A DNA stretch of 64,000 bases from Halobacteriovorax vibrionivorans (GCF_003346865.1 NZ_QDKL01000002.1:310001-374000); one strand, 5' to 3'. Shown: positions 1-8,747, counted from the stretch's first letter. The notes: generated from the sequence alone by a model not told the origin. Translations and numbers: made by a program.

Positions 1-26
1 AAAAAAAATAAATATGATATTTTCAT
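1..26 (-). CDS. 5' end of an exported-protein gene (partial)
   Basis: Reading leftward, a strong ribosome site AGGAGG lies four bases before an ATG whose first codons give MKISYLFF, a typical start of a signal peptide or membrane segment. The gene runs off the left edge of the window, so nothing can be said about its function. It follows the metal-transport permease on the same strand, about 80 bases downstream, and could belong to the same transcript. The ribosome site lies in the 3' arm of a hairpin (positions 30-58), which might limit its translation. Confidence 0.5.
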
Positions 27-109
27 AAGGCCTCCTAAAAGCATTATTATTAGAAGGCTCTTCGACATGAGTTTAAAATCTCGAAACTAAATTATGTTAA
101 AGATTCAAA

Positions 110-913
110 TTAAGTAGCGATCTTTTTTCGTAATATAAACGGTAGTACAAAGATTGGAAGAACTGTAAATACCACAACGATGATTGCTCCAGCAGGAAGA
201 TCAAGAACATAACTCAAGGTCATACCAATAAAGCTAAGTATCGTTCCTATGACCCAACCTAAAAGAAGTTGTCCTTTTAGAGAGCTTACAAGATTGCTGC
301 TTAAAAGAGCAGGTACCACTAGAAATGAGAAGACAAGTAAAATACCTGCAATCCCAACTGAGGATGTTATCACAACACCAAATAGAGAGAAGAACACAAA
401 GTCCCAGAAGCTAGATGAGTCTGACTTTTCCATACTAGCTGCTATTATTTGTTTTCTAAAAATATAATGAATTAAAGCAACAATTGAGTAGATCACCCCT
501 GTCTTTAGAACATCCATCCATGTTACCCAAAGGATTTTTCCAACAAGGATTTCTTTTATATGTTCAGCTCCATGGGCCATCATATTAACAACTAAAAGAA
601 CAGCAGATGAAGCAAAAGCATAAACAAGGGCAATTAGAACTTCTTGCGAAATATACTTTTCATACTTCTTTGCCCATGCAAAATATCCTGCTGCTACAAA
701 CGTGAAGCCAAGGGATATAAAGTAATTAAGTGAACTATGGTGATCTAAATGAAAAAGTAATGCGACAGTTGATCCAAGACTCGCAACTTGAGCTAATGAA
801 AGATCAACAAAAATCACCCCGCGCTTAAGCACATGTAACCCTAAATAGCAGTGAATCCCCACCAGGATTAAACACATAACAAAAGGAGCTGCTAAGAACG
901 AGATGATTTCCAT
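110..913 (-). CDS. Metal ABC transporter permease (ZnuB/TroC-like, ABC-3 family)
   Basis: This 267-residue, very hydrophobic protein has about seven to eight membrane helices and fits the ABC-3 family of inner-membrane permeases for zinc, manganese or iron. The sequence GVIFVDLSLAQVASLGS near residues 32-48 and the LLVFSFLVVPALLS stretch near residue 190 are typical of ZnuB/TroC permeases. It begins two bases after the stop of the substrate-binding protein gene, so the two are co-transcribed and probably form one transporter that moves Zn2+ or Mn2+ into the cytoplasm. The ATPase subunit is not in this window; it may be encoded elsewhere. Metal specificity cannot be read from the permease. Confidence 0.9.
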   Translation of the reverse strand: MEIISFLAAPFVMCLILVGIHCYLGLHVLKRGVIFVDLSLAQVASLGSTVALLFHLDHHSSLNYFISLGFTFVAAGYFAWAKKYEKYISQEVLIALVYAFASSAVLLVVNMMAHGAEHIKEILVGKILWVTWMDVLKTGVIYSIVALIHYIFRKQIIAASMEKSDSSSFWDFVFFSLFGVVITSSVGIAGILLVFSFLVVPALLSSNLVSSLKGQLLLGWVIGTILSFIGMTLSYVLDLPAGAIIVVVFTVLPIFVLPFILRKKIAT

Positions 914-915
914 AT

Positions 916-1803
916 TTATTCCTTTAAAGCTTTAGCTAGTTCATCATATAGAGAGAAAATATCTTTTGCCTTTTCATTTCCATTTACGGCCACTGGAACG
1001 ATATTAATTTTAACATCTTTAATGCTCGTTTTAATTCGTTTTGCCACACTAGAATCGAAGTAATTTTCAACGACAATACTTCTAATCCCTTCTTCTTTCA
1101 TCTCTTTTATCACTTTAATGATATGAGAAGCTGTTGGAGGAATTCCAGGTTTAGGCTCAAGAACATTTTTAATATGAATACCAAACTCATCTAAATAGTA
1201 AGTTAAAGTTCTGTGATAAGTGATAATATGAGTCCCACTCTTAATTACACTTTTTAGCTCTTTGATCTTGCTCTTCATTTGATTCTCAAAGCGCTTGAAA
1301 TTTTCTTCATAGCGAGATGTATTTTTTGAATCAATAAGAGAAAGCTTATCCTTAATCGCCTTTGCAACCTCAAGGGCCTTAGTTGGAGAAAGCATAAAGT
1401 GAGGATTTCCTTCAGGGTGAACATCACCTTGAGCTCGACTAATCTCTCCCTTATGCTCTTGCTTTAATGAGACAATATCTGCTGCTTCAAAACGTCCTCT
1501 TTGGCCATCTCTAATACTAGGGTTTCGACTTCCTCTAATAATTAAAGGAAGCCATCCACTTTCAAGACCTGCACCAATATTAACGAGAAGATCAGCTTTT
1601 GCTAATTTAAAAGTATAGCTAGGCTTAGCTTCTAAGAAATGTGGATCTTGAGTCCCTTTAGCAAGAGAGAGTACCGAAACACTCTCTCCACCTATTTTTT
1701 CTACAACATCAGCTAAATTAGTCGTTGTCGTCACTACTCGTACTTGAGCGAGACTTGCTATTGAGAATAAACTCAACACCAAATAAATCAATAATCTCTT
1801 CAT
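916..1803 (-). CDS. Periplasmic metal-binding protein of ABC transporter (ZnuA/TroA-like)
   Basis: This is a 295-residue cluster A-I substrate-binding protein with an N-terminal signal peptide ending near SLAQ. The family metal ligands are visible: His in TQDPHFLEAKPS, His in GNPHFMLSP, His in TYHRTL, and an acidic residue in VVENYFD. It captures Zn2+ or Mn2+ in the periplasm and hands it to the permease encoded two bases downstream. The long His-rich loop of many ZnuA proteins is absent; the equivalent region is short (EHKGEISRAQGDVHPEGNPH). A His-rich beta-barrel gene lies 10 bases upstream, which suggests a zinc-uptake operon. Confidence 0.9.
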   Translation of the reverse strand: MKRLLIYLVLSLFSIASLAQVRVVTTTTNLADVVEKIGGESVSVLSLAKGTQDPHFLEAKPSYTFKLAKADLLVNIGAGLESGWLPLIIRGSRNPSIRDGQRGRFEAADIVSLKQEHKGEISRAQGDVHPEGNPHFMLSPTKALEVAKAIKDKLSLIDSKNTSRYEENFKRFENQMKSKIKELKSVIKSGTHIITYHRTLTYYLDEFGIHIKNVLEPKPGIPPTASHIIKVIKEMKEEGIRSIVVENYFDSSVAKRIKTSIKDVKINIVPVAVNGNEKAKDIFSLYDELAKALKE

Positions 1804-1813
1804 CTTCTATCCC

Positions 1814-2902
1814 CTAGTATACATGGGCCGGATGGGCACCAATACTAAAGCTTAGCTGGAGAGAGACTCTTTTTTCAGGGCGATCTTCACCATCATGAAT
1901 ATCATCGTATTGTACTCTTAGAGACGAGAATTCAGTAGGAACAAAAGCAATTAGACCAGTATAAACATTTGTATCTGTTAGGCTCTCATCAGCAAATAGA
2001 CCTAGGTATTCATACTGAGATTGTGCATACCAACGTTGTGCTAACTGATAGCGGAAGAATGTTGAAACACCACCGTTCTTTAACTCATTTTCACCTTGAA
2101 TATCCTTGTGAATGAATTCTGTCGACCAAACAAATGAAGAGTACTTTCCTTTCTTAACTGGTTTCCACTTAAAAGTAAGGTCTGAACCAAGAACAGTCGT
2201 ACGGTTTCTTAATTCAGTTGGTAAGCTTCTGTGATTATAGTATAGACCAGAAAGCCCCCACTCTAATGTTAGAGACTCAGATAAGTCCCAAAGGTTTTTC
2301 AAGTTTGCAACTGTTGCAATTGAGTGTGGATCCTCATGAAATAATTCTTCATTTGATGGTTGAATGAACTGAACTGTAAGGTCACTAAACCATGGAAGTG
2401 GAAGCATTGTTGAAACGCCAACTCCAACTTCATTTAGACCTTCTTCACCAAACATATACTCTTGAACGACACCACGATAAATAAATGGCTGTGCGTGCGT
2501 ATGAACCATATTGTACTTACCAAATTGAGTATAGAACTTACCAATTTTAACCGTCACATCAGGAATTGAAATCGTTTCAGCAAAGATCTCTTCTGGTTCA
2601 AAAGCATAACCATGGCCTTCATGTCCAGCTTCTTCCTCTTCTTCATGTTCAGGGTGAATTGCAAAAGTTGCTTCTGCTCTAAAGTAAGCATCAACATCTG
2701 CACTAAATTGAATTTCTGCTTCTTGTAACTGGAAGCCGTCATGATCATTATCACGAGCAGAGTTCTTATAAAGAGTTAGTGCATTTAGGCCAATTGATGG
2801 ATTAAAGCCGTTTCCTCTGGATGTGTCTGATAATGATGTTGATTGAGCTGATGCACTAAGAGCACCAAGTGTTAAAAGTGATGTAATAATATAATTCTTC
2901 AA
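1814..2902 (-). CDS. His/Glu-rich outer-membrane beta-barrel protein of the metal uptake operon
   Basis: This 362-residue protein has a signal peptide (cleavage near SASAQS), alternating amphipathic strands rich in aromatic residues, and a C-terminal hydrophobic/aromatic strand, all consistent with an outer-membrane beta-barrel. Around residues 82-105 it carries a stretch with HPEHEEEEEAGHEGHGYAF, which looks like a periplasmic or surface metal-binding loop. It lies 10 bases before the ABC binding-protein gene on the same strand, so I infer it helps metal, probably zinc, cross the outer membrane. It is too short and lacks a plug domain for a TonB-dependent receptor. I cannot assign a named family. 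Confidence 0.75.
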   Translation of the reverse strand: MKNYIITSLLTLGALSASAQSTSLSDTSRGNGFNPSIGLNALTLYKNSARDNDHDGFQLQEAEIQFSADVDAYFRAEATFAIHPEHEEEEEAGHEGHGYAFEPEEIFAETISIPDVTVKIGKFYTQFGKYNMVHTHAQPFIYRGVVQEYMFGEEGLNEVGVGVSTMLPLPWFSDLTVQFIQPSNEELFHEDPHSIATVANLKNLWDLSESLTLEWGLSGLYYNHRSLPTELRNRTTVLGSDLTFKWKPVKKGKYSSFVWSTEFIHKDIQGENELKNGGVSTFFRYQLAQRWYAQSQYEYLGLFADESLTDTNVYTGLIAFVPTEFSSLRVQYDDIHDGEDRPEKRVSLQLSFSIGAHPAHVY

Positions 2903-2956
2903 AGTAACCTCTTTGTTATTTCATAAATAATAAATAAAAATTTAAATTAAATGGGA

Positions 2957-3250
2957 TTATGAAATAAGACTAGGGGGACCGCGAAGAGTGATAGAAGTTA
3001 AATCTAAATAGAAAAGTGGTTCATCAGATGTGATAAATGGACCAGCAACTTCAACATCAGTCGCACTTACAATTAAAGTTGATTCAAGATCAGGAGAATC
3101 AAGACAGCTGATTCTTTTTCCATGAAGACACACGCTACAACTATCATGGATATTTGATATTTCATGAGAGTCATCGTGGGTATGAATCGTTGCAGCTAAG
3201 AAGCTTGCAAAGAATGCAATTAGTAATGTAAGTCTGGCGTAACGTAACAT
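2957..3250 (-). CDS. Small exported His/Cys protein (DUF2946-like)
   Basis: This 97-residue protein begins with a hydrophobic signal segment (residues 5-21), followed by a His/Asp cluster (IHTHDDSHEISNIHD), a CxVC pair (SCSVCLHG), and a C-terminal LRGPPS. That overall plan (N-terminal helix, His plus CxxC-type residues, C-terminal R-x-P-P) resembles DUF2946-type proteins found beside metal and efflux genes. It is the first gene of the leftward zinc-type operon, 54 bases before the beta-barrel gene, and is a candidate periplasmic metal-binding or sensing factor. Family membership is my impression from motif layout. Confidence 0.55.
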   Translation of the reverse strand: MLRYARLTLLIAFFASFLAATIHTHDDSHEISNIHDSCSVCLHGKRISCLDSPDLESTLIVSATDVEVAGPFITSDEPLFYLDLTSITLRGPPSLIS

Positions 3251-3312
3251 CAGACAAATCTTATCAGGAAGCTTTAAAAAATGTCTCGTTTTTTTTCAAC
3301 AATAGCAAATAT

Positions 3313-4737
3313 TTAGATGCGCAACATCTGACCTATAAAGAGGTTATTTGAAGATAATGAGTTACGTCTTCTAATTTCCCTCGCCGTCGTGTTATACAGT
3401 CTTGCAATGCGAGAGAGGCTATCTCCTCTTTTAACGCGATAACGAAATGTACGGACACCTTTTGTTACATCAAGTTTTTGCCCTATATAAATTCGGTTAG
3501 AGTATAAACCATTTAAGCGTCTAAGATAGGACACAGATAATCCATGACGTCTTGCAATCTTTCCTAAGAAGTCATTCTTCTTAACAAAGTATACTTTCTT
3601 CCCAACGACACCCTTGTACTCATCTAAGCGTAGAGTTAGTTTTTGTCCCGGATAAATGCGACTTCCTTTAATTCCATTTATTCTTTTTAATCTTTTTAAA
3701 GAGATCTTATACTTTCTAGCAATACGAATTAGAGAGTCCCCTCTTCTAACTTTGTAGCGAGTTGGAAATGAGTTTAATTTTCCCCACTGACGATTTGAAG
3801 AAAGCTTCTTTTGAATTTCTTCTACGTTTGTATAGTCATTTCGAGGAAGCCAAACAGCATAACTTCTAATCCAATTAGGTGTTCGTTTATATTTTAAAGC
3901 AGGATTAATTCTTTCTAACTCTTTACGATCAACTTCAAAGTGCTTGGCTACTTCAGCTAGCCTTACACCGCCAGGTACTTCAATAAGCTTTAAGTCAGGA
4001 TATTTTTCGACTTCAGCAATTGCATTTGTATCAAAGCCAAACTCTTCCAAGTTTTCTCCAACATAGGCAGCGGCCAAAAACTTTGGAACATAATTTCTCG
4101 TCTCTCTTGGAAGAAGTTTACGATCAACGAGCTCCCAAAAATTTCTTGTCCTTCCTTTCATAATGGCACGAAGAACTCTAATTTCACCGCAATTATAAGC
4201 TGCAATTGCAAGCTCCCAAGAATTGAAGACATTATATAAATCTTTTAAATACTTTGTGGCCGCTTCAGTACTATGAATTGGATCATGTCTTTCATCAACT
4301 ACGCGATTGACTGCTAAACCATAGCGACGGCCAGTTCCCTTAATAAATTGCCAAGGTCCAACCGCCCCAGCATGTGACAATGCTCTTTGATTAAATCCAC
4401 TTTCAATTAGAGGAAGATAATATAGCTGATAAGGTAGCTCCTCTTCTTCAAGAACTGTTTGAATTACTTCTTTATAATACATCCCTCTTTCAATGAAGCG
4501 CTGAAACCTTTCGCGGTCTTTGGAGGCAAAATAAGTGATCCATTTTTTTACATGCTTATTCTGATATAACTCCATCTCATGGCGAATATCATCGTCGTAT
4601 TCATAAGAAATAGTATTACTACCATTATTGATATCATTACTTTCAACGCGCTTTGGAGACTGTCCACAGCTAATGATGATTGATAGTGTTGATAAGATTA
4701 TTAAAGTATTAATTGATTTTGACATTTTAGTTTTCAT
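3313..4737 (-). CDS. mltD: Membrane-bound lytic murein transglycosylase D with three LysM repeats
   Basis: This 474-residue lipoprotein cleaves the glycan strands of peptidoglycan. The signal sequence ends in a lipobox IISC with Cys24 as the lipidated residue. The SLT domain spans about residues 95-240, with catalytic Glu112 in LPLIESGFN, then GAVGPWQF and the AYNCGE motif. Three LysM peptidoglycan-binding repeats follow at about 327-370, 380-425 and 431-474, each with a pattern like RRGDSLIRIARKY and ending in GQKL. This is the normal architecture and length of MltD. A second in-frame ATG lies four codons downstream; neither has a strong ribosome site. In a predatory bacterium such enzymes may also act on prey wall, but the domain layout alone does not show that. 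Confidence 0.93.
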   Translation of the reverse strand: MKTKMSKSINTLIILSTLSIIISCGQSPKRVESNDINNGSNTISYEYDDDIRHEMELYQNKHVKKWITYFASKDRERFQRFIERGMYYKEVIQTVLEEEELPYQLYYLPLIESGFNQRALSHAGAVGPWQFIKGTGRRYGLAVNRVVDERHDPIHSTEAATKYLKDLYNVFNSWELAIAAYNCGEIRVLRAIMKGRTRNFWELVDRKLLPRETRNYVPKFLAAAYVGENLEEFGFDTNAIAEVEKYPDLKLIEVPGGVRLAEVAKHFEVDRKELERINPALKYKRTPNWIRSYAVWLPRNDYTNVEEIQKKLSSNRQWGKLNSFPTRYKVRRGDSLIRIARKYKISLKRLKRINGIKGSRIYPGQKLTLRLDEYKGVVGKKVYFVKKNDFLGKIARRHGLSVSYLRRLNGLYSNRIYIGQKLDVTKGVRTFRYRVKRGDSLSRIARLYNTTAREIRRRNSLSSNNLFIGQMLRI

Positions 4738-4814
4738 AGAGAAATTCTACGATGAAATAAATGACAAAAGGAATGCAGTATTGGCCTAATTAGACAAAAC
4801 CAAAACCCTCAAGT

Positions 4815-5792
4815 TTACTTCAGTAGCTCATCTGAGACGTCTGAGACTTCAATCTGAAGATCAACATCTTCATAACGCTCAGGAACATTAGAAAGCTTCG
4901 CCTGAATTAACTCTTCAAGTTTTCTAATTGAGATAAGTCCTTCATCAGACTTCTTCCAAATCGCATATAAAGACATTCTAATTGGCTCACCTACGCGAAA
5001 TGTCTTAATACCTTCATAATCCTCTAGTGGATTCTTTGGTAAGAACATAACACAACGGCCACGGGCACATAGCTTATGAACAAAGTCCAAATGATCGCTA
5101 TAGACCTTTTCCTTTGGAACAATTCCATTCTTTCTAAGATGCTGATAAATAACTTTATTAAGAGTCTTATCCCAATTACTTTCGGCAAATGGAATATTAA
5201 CTAGTAGGTCCTTGTGATCACGGAACTTTCCATAGAGATCTTTTGAACAGCAGAATACAAGCTCGAATGAGCCAATTTCAGCAACTTCTAAGCTTTTTCT
5301 TTTCGGCTTTCTTAGAGAAATTCCCCAGTCAATATAACCTTGTAACAGGTTATCAACGAGAATATCATGTCCAACTTGGCGAAGTGTATTAACGGTACCG
5401 TATTGAGTGTAGAGGTCCCAATATTGAGAAGCGAACTCTGTCGCTAAGTCGTGAGAAATTGTTTCTTCTATTCCGATAGAAACAGGGTAACCACCAACAA
5501 CATCTTCCGAGAAATGTTCAAGAAGTTTACTTCCCTCTTCAAAGATCCCCTTAGTGCGCTCAAATAATTGCATCCCTTCTTGAGTAAGAGTTAGGCCTTT
5601 TGAGCTACGATTAAAGAGCTTCATATTGAATTTATTTTCGAGGCGTTTAAGTTGTTCACTTAGTGTTGGAGACGAGGTTCCAATAATTTGTGCGCCTTTT
5701 TTTAAAGACTGGACCTTTGCTACTTCATAGAAGCAATATAGGTGGTTCCAATTAATGTCCTTGAGTTTCTCCAAGCTTATACCCCTAATCAT
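4815..5792 (-). CDS. LysR-family regulator, NhaR-like
   Basis: This 325-residue protein has an N-terminal winged helix-turn-helix (about residues 10-75, including NWNHLYCFYEVAKVQSLKKG and SPTLSEQLKRLE) and a C-terminal effector-binding domain, the standard LysR plan. The opening NWNHLY-F--VA and the overall length resemble NhaR, the sodium-responsive activator of Na+/H+ antiporter genes. No antiporter gene is adjacent; the neighbours upstream are MscS and a Na+/proline symporter, so a role in salt response is attractive but inferred. The ribosome site GGAG lies nine bases before the ATG. The upstream region holds ACCTAA/CTAGGT half-sites near 5838-5856 that could be an operator. Confidence 0.85.
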   Translation of the reverse strand: MIRGISLEKLKDINWNHLYCFYEVAKVQSLKKGAQIIGTSSPTLSEQLKRLENKFNMKLFNRSSKGLTLTQEGMQLFERTKGIFEEGSKLLEHFSEDVVGGYPVSIGIEETISHDLATEFASQYWDLYTQYGTVNTLRQVGHDILVDNLLQGYIDWGISLRKPKRKSLEVAEIGSFELVFCCSKDLYGKFRDHKDLLVNIPFAESNWDKTLNKVIYQHLRKNGIVPKEKVYSDHLDFVHKLCARGRCVMFLPKNPLEDYEGIKTFRVGEPIRMSLYAIWKKSDEGLISIRKLEELIQAKLSNVPERYEDVDLQIEVSDVSDELLK

Positions 5793-5862
5793 TAAATTCG
5801 TCTCCTAGCTTAACAAGTTGAACATAAATTAGCAAAAACCTAAGACTAGGTCCTAACTAACT

Positions 5863-5889
5863 AAAAATAATCAATTCTTTTGATTTTTT
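5863..5889. terminator. Weak AT-rich bidirectional hairpin
   Basis: AATCAA (5869-5874) and TTGATT (5880-5885) can pair around a five-base loop, with A/T tracts on both sides that give U-runs on either strand. It follows the small ORF downstream of mscS and precedes the LysR gene. The stem is short and has little G+C, so it may terminate poorly. Confidence 0.3.
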
Positions 5890-5895
5890 AAGCTT

Positions 5896-5991
5896 CTAAG
5901 AATTAGAAGAAATTGGGAAAACTTGGTTTAGAACGAATAAGACAATTTTTGTCGTGCGTTCAATAAAGTTTTGAAATAATTTTTTAAACAT
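5896..5991 (-). CDS. Putative 31-residue hydrophobic small protein after mscS
   Basis: Five bases after the mscS stop codon an ATG opens a 31-codon frame starting MFKKLFQNFIERTTKIVLFV and ending NQVFPISSNS. The ribosome site GAAAGG is formed by the last codons of mscS, so translation could be coupled. The product has a basic amphipathic N-terminus and a short hydrophobic centre, like a small membrane-associated peptide. I recognise no family. Support is the positioning and the ribosome site only; codon content is like the rest of the region. Confidence 0.4.
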   Translation of the reverse strand: MFKKLFQNFIERTTKIVLFVLNQVFPISSNS

Positions 5992-5996
5992 AATAA

Positions 5997-6878
5997 CTAC
6001 CTTTCTTGCTTACTAATATTAAACTTGTGGAAATCGATACCTTCTTTTTGAAACTCTGCATAAAGCATTGTTCTCATATCGTTTCTAAGCTCCCATGCTT
6101 CTGATGGGTTTTCCGCCCAAGCGGCCAACCAGCATTCAACAGCATCTTTTTCTAAATTCATCACCCACATTGTTGGGTCCTCAACATCGCAATAATACGA
6201 TGATTTCTTTGCTGCCATTGTTCCTATCTCTTTCACCCTTTCAAGGTCCGTTCCAGGAGCAATGAAAAATGAAATATGGGTCCAAACAAAGCTGTCATTA
6301 ATCGTGTAATTCAAAATTTCTTTTTGTAGAAGTTTTGAATTTGGAATAACAACACGAATCCAATTCCATTTTTTTACAACTGAATAAGTTAGTCCGATCT
6401 CTTCTATAATCCCGTAGTTATCATCTATCGTTACTGTATCTCCAATCTTAATAGACTTGAAGAAAGATATAATAACTCCAGCAAAGAGGTTCTCTAAAAA
6501 TGGTCTTAGAGAAAAACCGGCAATAACTGAAACAATTGCTGCAATCAATGAGACATAGACTGTTGGAATCTTTCCAAGATAAGGAATTGAAACAAAAATC
6601 GACCAAAGAATAAAAATTAGTATTGGAAGTGCTCTTGTCATAAACGAGAAGCGGCCTTCAATACCTTCAGCTCCCTGTGACTTTAATTCCTTCTCCTGAT
6701 CATCAACCGGAGAATCTGTCTCAACGGCATCAATGATATCTCTTCTCTTGATGCCTCTTAATTTCTTTCTCTCTACTCTTTTAATATTTAAAAGAACAAA
6801 GAAATACCCTCCTAAAAATAGGAGGGTAACTGTAATAGGATATAAATAACTAACTACTAAATTCTTGAGATCCATCAT
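5997..6878 (-). CDS. Small-conductance mechanosensitive channel (MscS family)
   Basis: This protein of about 293 residues has three predicted membrane helices (near residues 12-32, 75-95 and 100-140), the last being the pore-lining helix, followed by the MscS beta-domain (SIKIGDTVTIDDNYGIIEEIG and VVIPNSKLLQKEILNY). MscS channels open under membrane tension and release solutes after hypo-osmotic shock. The frame can also open at a TTG at 6884; I prefer the ATG at 6878, with the next ATG at 6875 equally possible. All of these starts overlap the end of the upstream symporter gene by about 26-35 bases, so expression is coupled to it. The context of proline uptake and synthesis supports an osmotic role. 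Confidence 0.9.
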   Translation of the reverse strand: MMDLKNLVVSYLYPITVTLLFLGGYFFVLLNIKRVERKKLRGIKRRDIIDAVETDSPVDDQEKELKSQGAEGIEGRFSFMTRALPILIFILWSIFVSIPYLGKIPTVYVSLIAAIVSVIAGFSLRPFLENLFAGVIISFFKSIKIGDTVTIDDNYGIIEEIGLTYSVVKKWNWIRVVIPNSKLLQKEILNYTINDSFVWTHISFFIAPGTDLERVKEIGTMAAKKSSYYCDVEDPTMWVMNLEKDAVECWLAAWAENPSEAWELRNDMRTMLYAEFQKEGIDFHKFNISKQER

Positions 6879-8340
6879 TTCCAAATTCTGCCGCTTGCTG
6901 AGTTCTGGCGTCTTTCACCTTGTTAGATGAAATTATATCATTGAACTTCGTCTGTGACAGAACTAGGTAAGTTATTAGACCCATAACAATTCCTGGTGCA
7001 ACTTCATAAATGATTCCACCAAGGCCTTGTACCATCCAAATAACTGTCGTAGCACCACCAATTACCATCATGGCAATTCCTGTAAACTCTGAAACCTGCT
7101 TCTTCATTGCATAAACAAAGAGTAGAGGTCCAAAACAAGCTGCTAGAATCGACCAAGAAAGAAGAACTAATTCAAATACGTTCTTACTTCCATATAGCGC
7201 AACAACTAATGCAATAATTGTTGTTAATGCTGTCGCTAATTTTGTTAAATAAACATTATCTGATTTCTTTGGCATTAAATCTCTCGTAAATGCCGCTGAA
7301 CAACTTAGTACCTGAGAGTCAGCTGTCGACATTGTTGCTGCAAAAATACCAGCTAGAACAACACCAATTAAAATCTCAGGAAGAAGCATTTGACTCATCA
7401 TTGGAAGAGCAAGTTCAGCATCAAAGTTAGCTGAATTTGGCAGAAGTAATCTAGCTGTAAGCCCTGCTCCAATAGTCATAACAGTAAATGCGATGAACCA
7501 TGCATAGTAATACATTCTTGTTTTATTCATGTGTTTCGTATCATCAATAGTCATGAAACGAATCATAATATGTGGCTGGCCAATTACACCAAATCCTGCA
7601 AATACCCATCCAAGGATAAAGAGGAAGACACCAGAGGCGCCGCCAACTTCAAGGCCAGTAGGCATGAAACTTAAATAACCAGGTGAAACTGCATTTAGCT
7701 TATCAACGTATTGTCCATAACCACCAACTTCGTTAACACCTACTACAAAGAGCATCCCCATAGCGACAATCATAACGAAAGACTGAGCAGCATCGGTCCA
7801 AATTGAGGCCCTAATACCACCTGATAGACAGTAAGCGAAAACAATAATGGCACCAATAATTGCACCAGTACTATAGTCCCATCCAAAAAGAACATGTAGT
7901 GCTTTTGAACCGGCCTTAAATTGGGCAGCAGCATAAACACCTAAGAAAATAAACGTGATTAGACCCGCAATGAATCTAAGTTTTTTAAAGCTTGTTCCTC
8001 GTTGCCATCTTGATAATACCCCACCGAAACTTAATAAATCTTCGGCTTCTGTTACTTCTCTTAGTTTCTTATGAACAAACATACTCATGATGTAGTCACC
8101 AACAATCCAACCAATCATAATCCATGAAGACTGAATCCCGCTGGTGTAAGTATAACCAATTAAACCAATGAACATGTAACCACTGTTGTTTGTGGCAACC
8201 GCTGAAAGAGCGGCCATCCAAGGAGGAGTGTTATGTCCTGCTAGGAGATAATCTGAGTTGTTTTTCTTACTTTTAAAACTTGAAGAAACTCCAATCAATG
8301 TGAACAGGAGTAAAAAAAAGAGGAAACTGTAAACAATCAT
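6850..8340 (-). CDS. putP: Sodium:solute symporter, PutP-like (Na+/proline)
   Basis: This 496-residue membrane protein of the SSS family has about 13 helices. PutP-type signatures are visible: SDYLLAGHNTPPWMAALSAVATNNSGYMF (only partly quoted here) near residue 30, RFIAGLITFIFLGVYAAAQF in TM4-5, and AGIFAATMSTADSQVLSCSAA near residue 330. Such proteins import proline or similar solutes with Na+. The neighbouring proB-proA-proC genes support proline as substrate, although SSS members are hard to assign. The ribosome site AAAGGA lies before the ATG. Its 3' end overlaps mscS. Confidence 0.85.
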   Translation of the reverse strand: MIVYSFLFFLLLFTLIGVSSSFKSKKNNSDYLLAGHNTPPWMAALSAVATNNSGYMFIGLIGYTYTSGIQSSWIMIGWIVGDYIMSMFVHKKLREVTEAEDLLSFGGVLSRWQRGTSFKKLRFIAGLITFIFLGVYAAAQFKAGSKALHVLFGWDYSTGAIIGAIIVFAYCLSGGIRASIWTDAAQSFVMIVAMGMLFVVGVNEVGGYGQYVDKLNAVSPGYLSFMPTGLEVGGASGVFLFILGWVFAGFGVIGQPHIMIRFMTIDDTKHMNKTRMYYYAWFIAFTVMTIGAGLTARLLLPNSANFDAELALPMMSQMLLPEILIGVVLAGIFAATMSTADSQVLSCSAAFTRDLMPKKSDNVYLTKLATALTTIIALVVALYGSKNVFELVLLSWSILAACFGPLLFVYAMKKQVSEFTGIAMMVIGGATTVIWMVQGLGGIIYEVAPGIVMGLITYLVLSQTKFNDIISSNKVKDARTQQAAEFGNDGSQEFSS

Positions 8341-8478
8341 TTAGCAATCCTTTCTTTTTGAGCCCTTTTCTTTTTCGACTTGTACTTAGTCTATAAAACC
8401 CACAATCACAGTTATTGCGGGCAAGAAAAGAACTCTTGTTTATTAATAAAAATTATCAATTTAAAAATATTTACTTTT

Positions 8479-8673
8479 TTAAAGGACTGAGAGGCAATTA
8501 TCCTCATCTTCAATTAGGCTTCTACGAACGAAACCTAAAGGCCTGAGCGCCTTCCCGTGTCCTTCGTCATTACCAGTTTTTCTTTTTGGTGCGCGGTGTG
8601 CAGGTTTTTGATCCTGTTCAAGTGCACCATAACTAACTAATTGTACTAACTTTTCTGTTTTTTTATTATTCAT
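8479..8673 (-). CDS. Small basic hypothetical protein between putP and proC
   Basis: This 64-codon frame has a good ribosome site (AAGGTAGG, three bases before the ATG). The product is polar and basic in the middle (HRAPKRKTGNDEGHGKALRP) with an acidic, Cys-containing end (EDEDNCLSVL). It has no signal peptide or membrane helix, and I recognise no family. A 17-base palindrome sits about 50 bases upstream (8724-8740). It is transcribed in the same direction as the proline genes. It could be a real small gene or chance; the ribosome site favours real. Confidence 0.5.
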   Translation of the reverse strand: MNNKKTEKLVQLVSYGALEQDQKPAHRAPKRKTGNDEGHGKALRPLGFVRRSLIEDEDNCLSVL

Positions 8674-8723
8674 ATACCTACCTTAACACTGTCTGGATTT
8701 ATTAAGAATTGCTTACCCCACTA

Positions 8724-8740
8724 ATTAGGTTATACCTAAT
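8724..8740. promoter_or_regulatory. Perfect palindrome, candidate operator
   Basis: ATTAGGT-TAT-ACCTAAT is a perfect inverted repeat with seven-base arms, in the gap after proC and before the 64-residue gene. It has no adjacent T-run, so it is unlikely to be a terminator. An imperfect copy (ATTAGGT-TTT-ACCAAAC) lies at 12015-12031, upstream of proB. The two could be binding sites for one regulator of the proline block. Confidence 0.35.
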
Positions 8741-8747
8741 ATATTGG

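Noticed and set aside
2554..2754. Overlapping reverse-strand reading frame in the His-rich barrel gene
   Set aside because: It is a shadow of the repetitive acidic/His codons, with no ribosome site or sensible product.
5869..5885. ATCAA and TTGAT pair as an FNR box
   Set aside because: The half-sites are in reversed order and five bases apart; the structure is better read as a weak hairpin.
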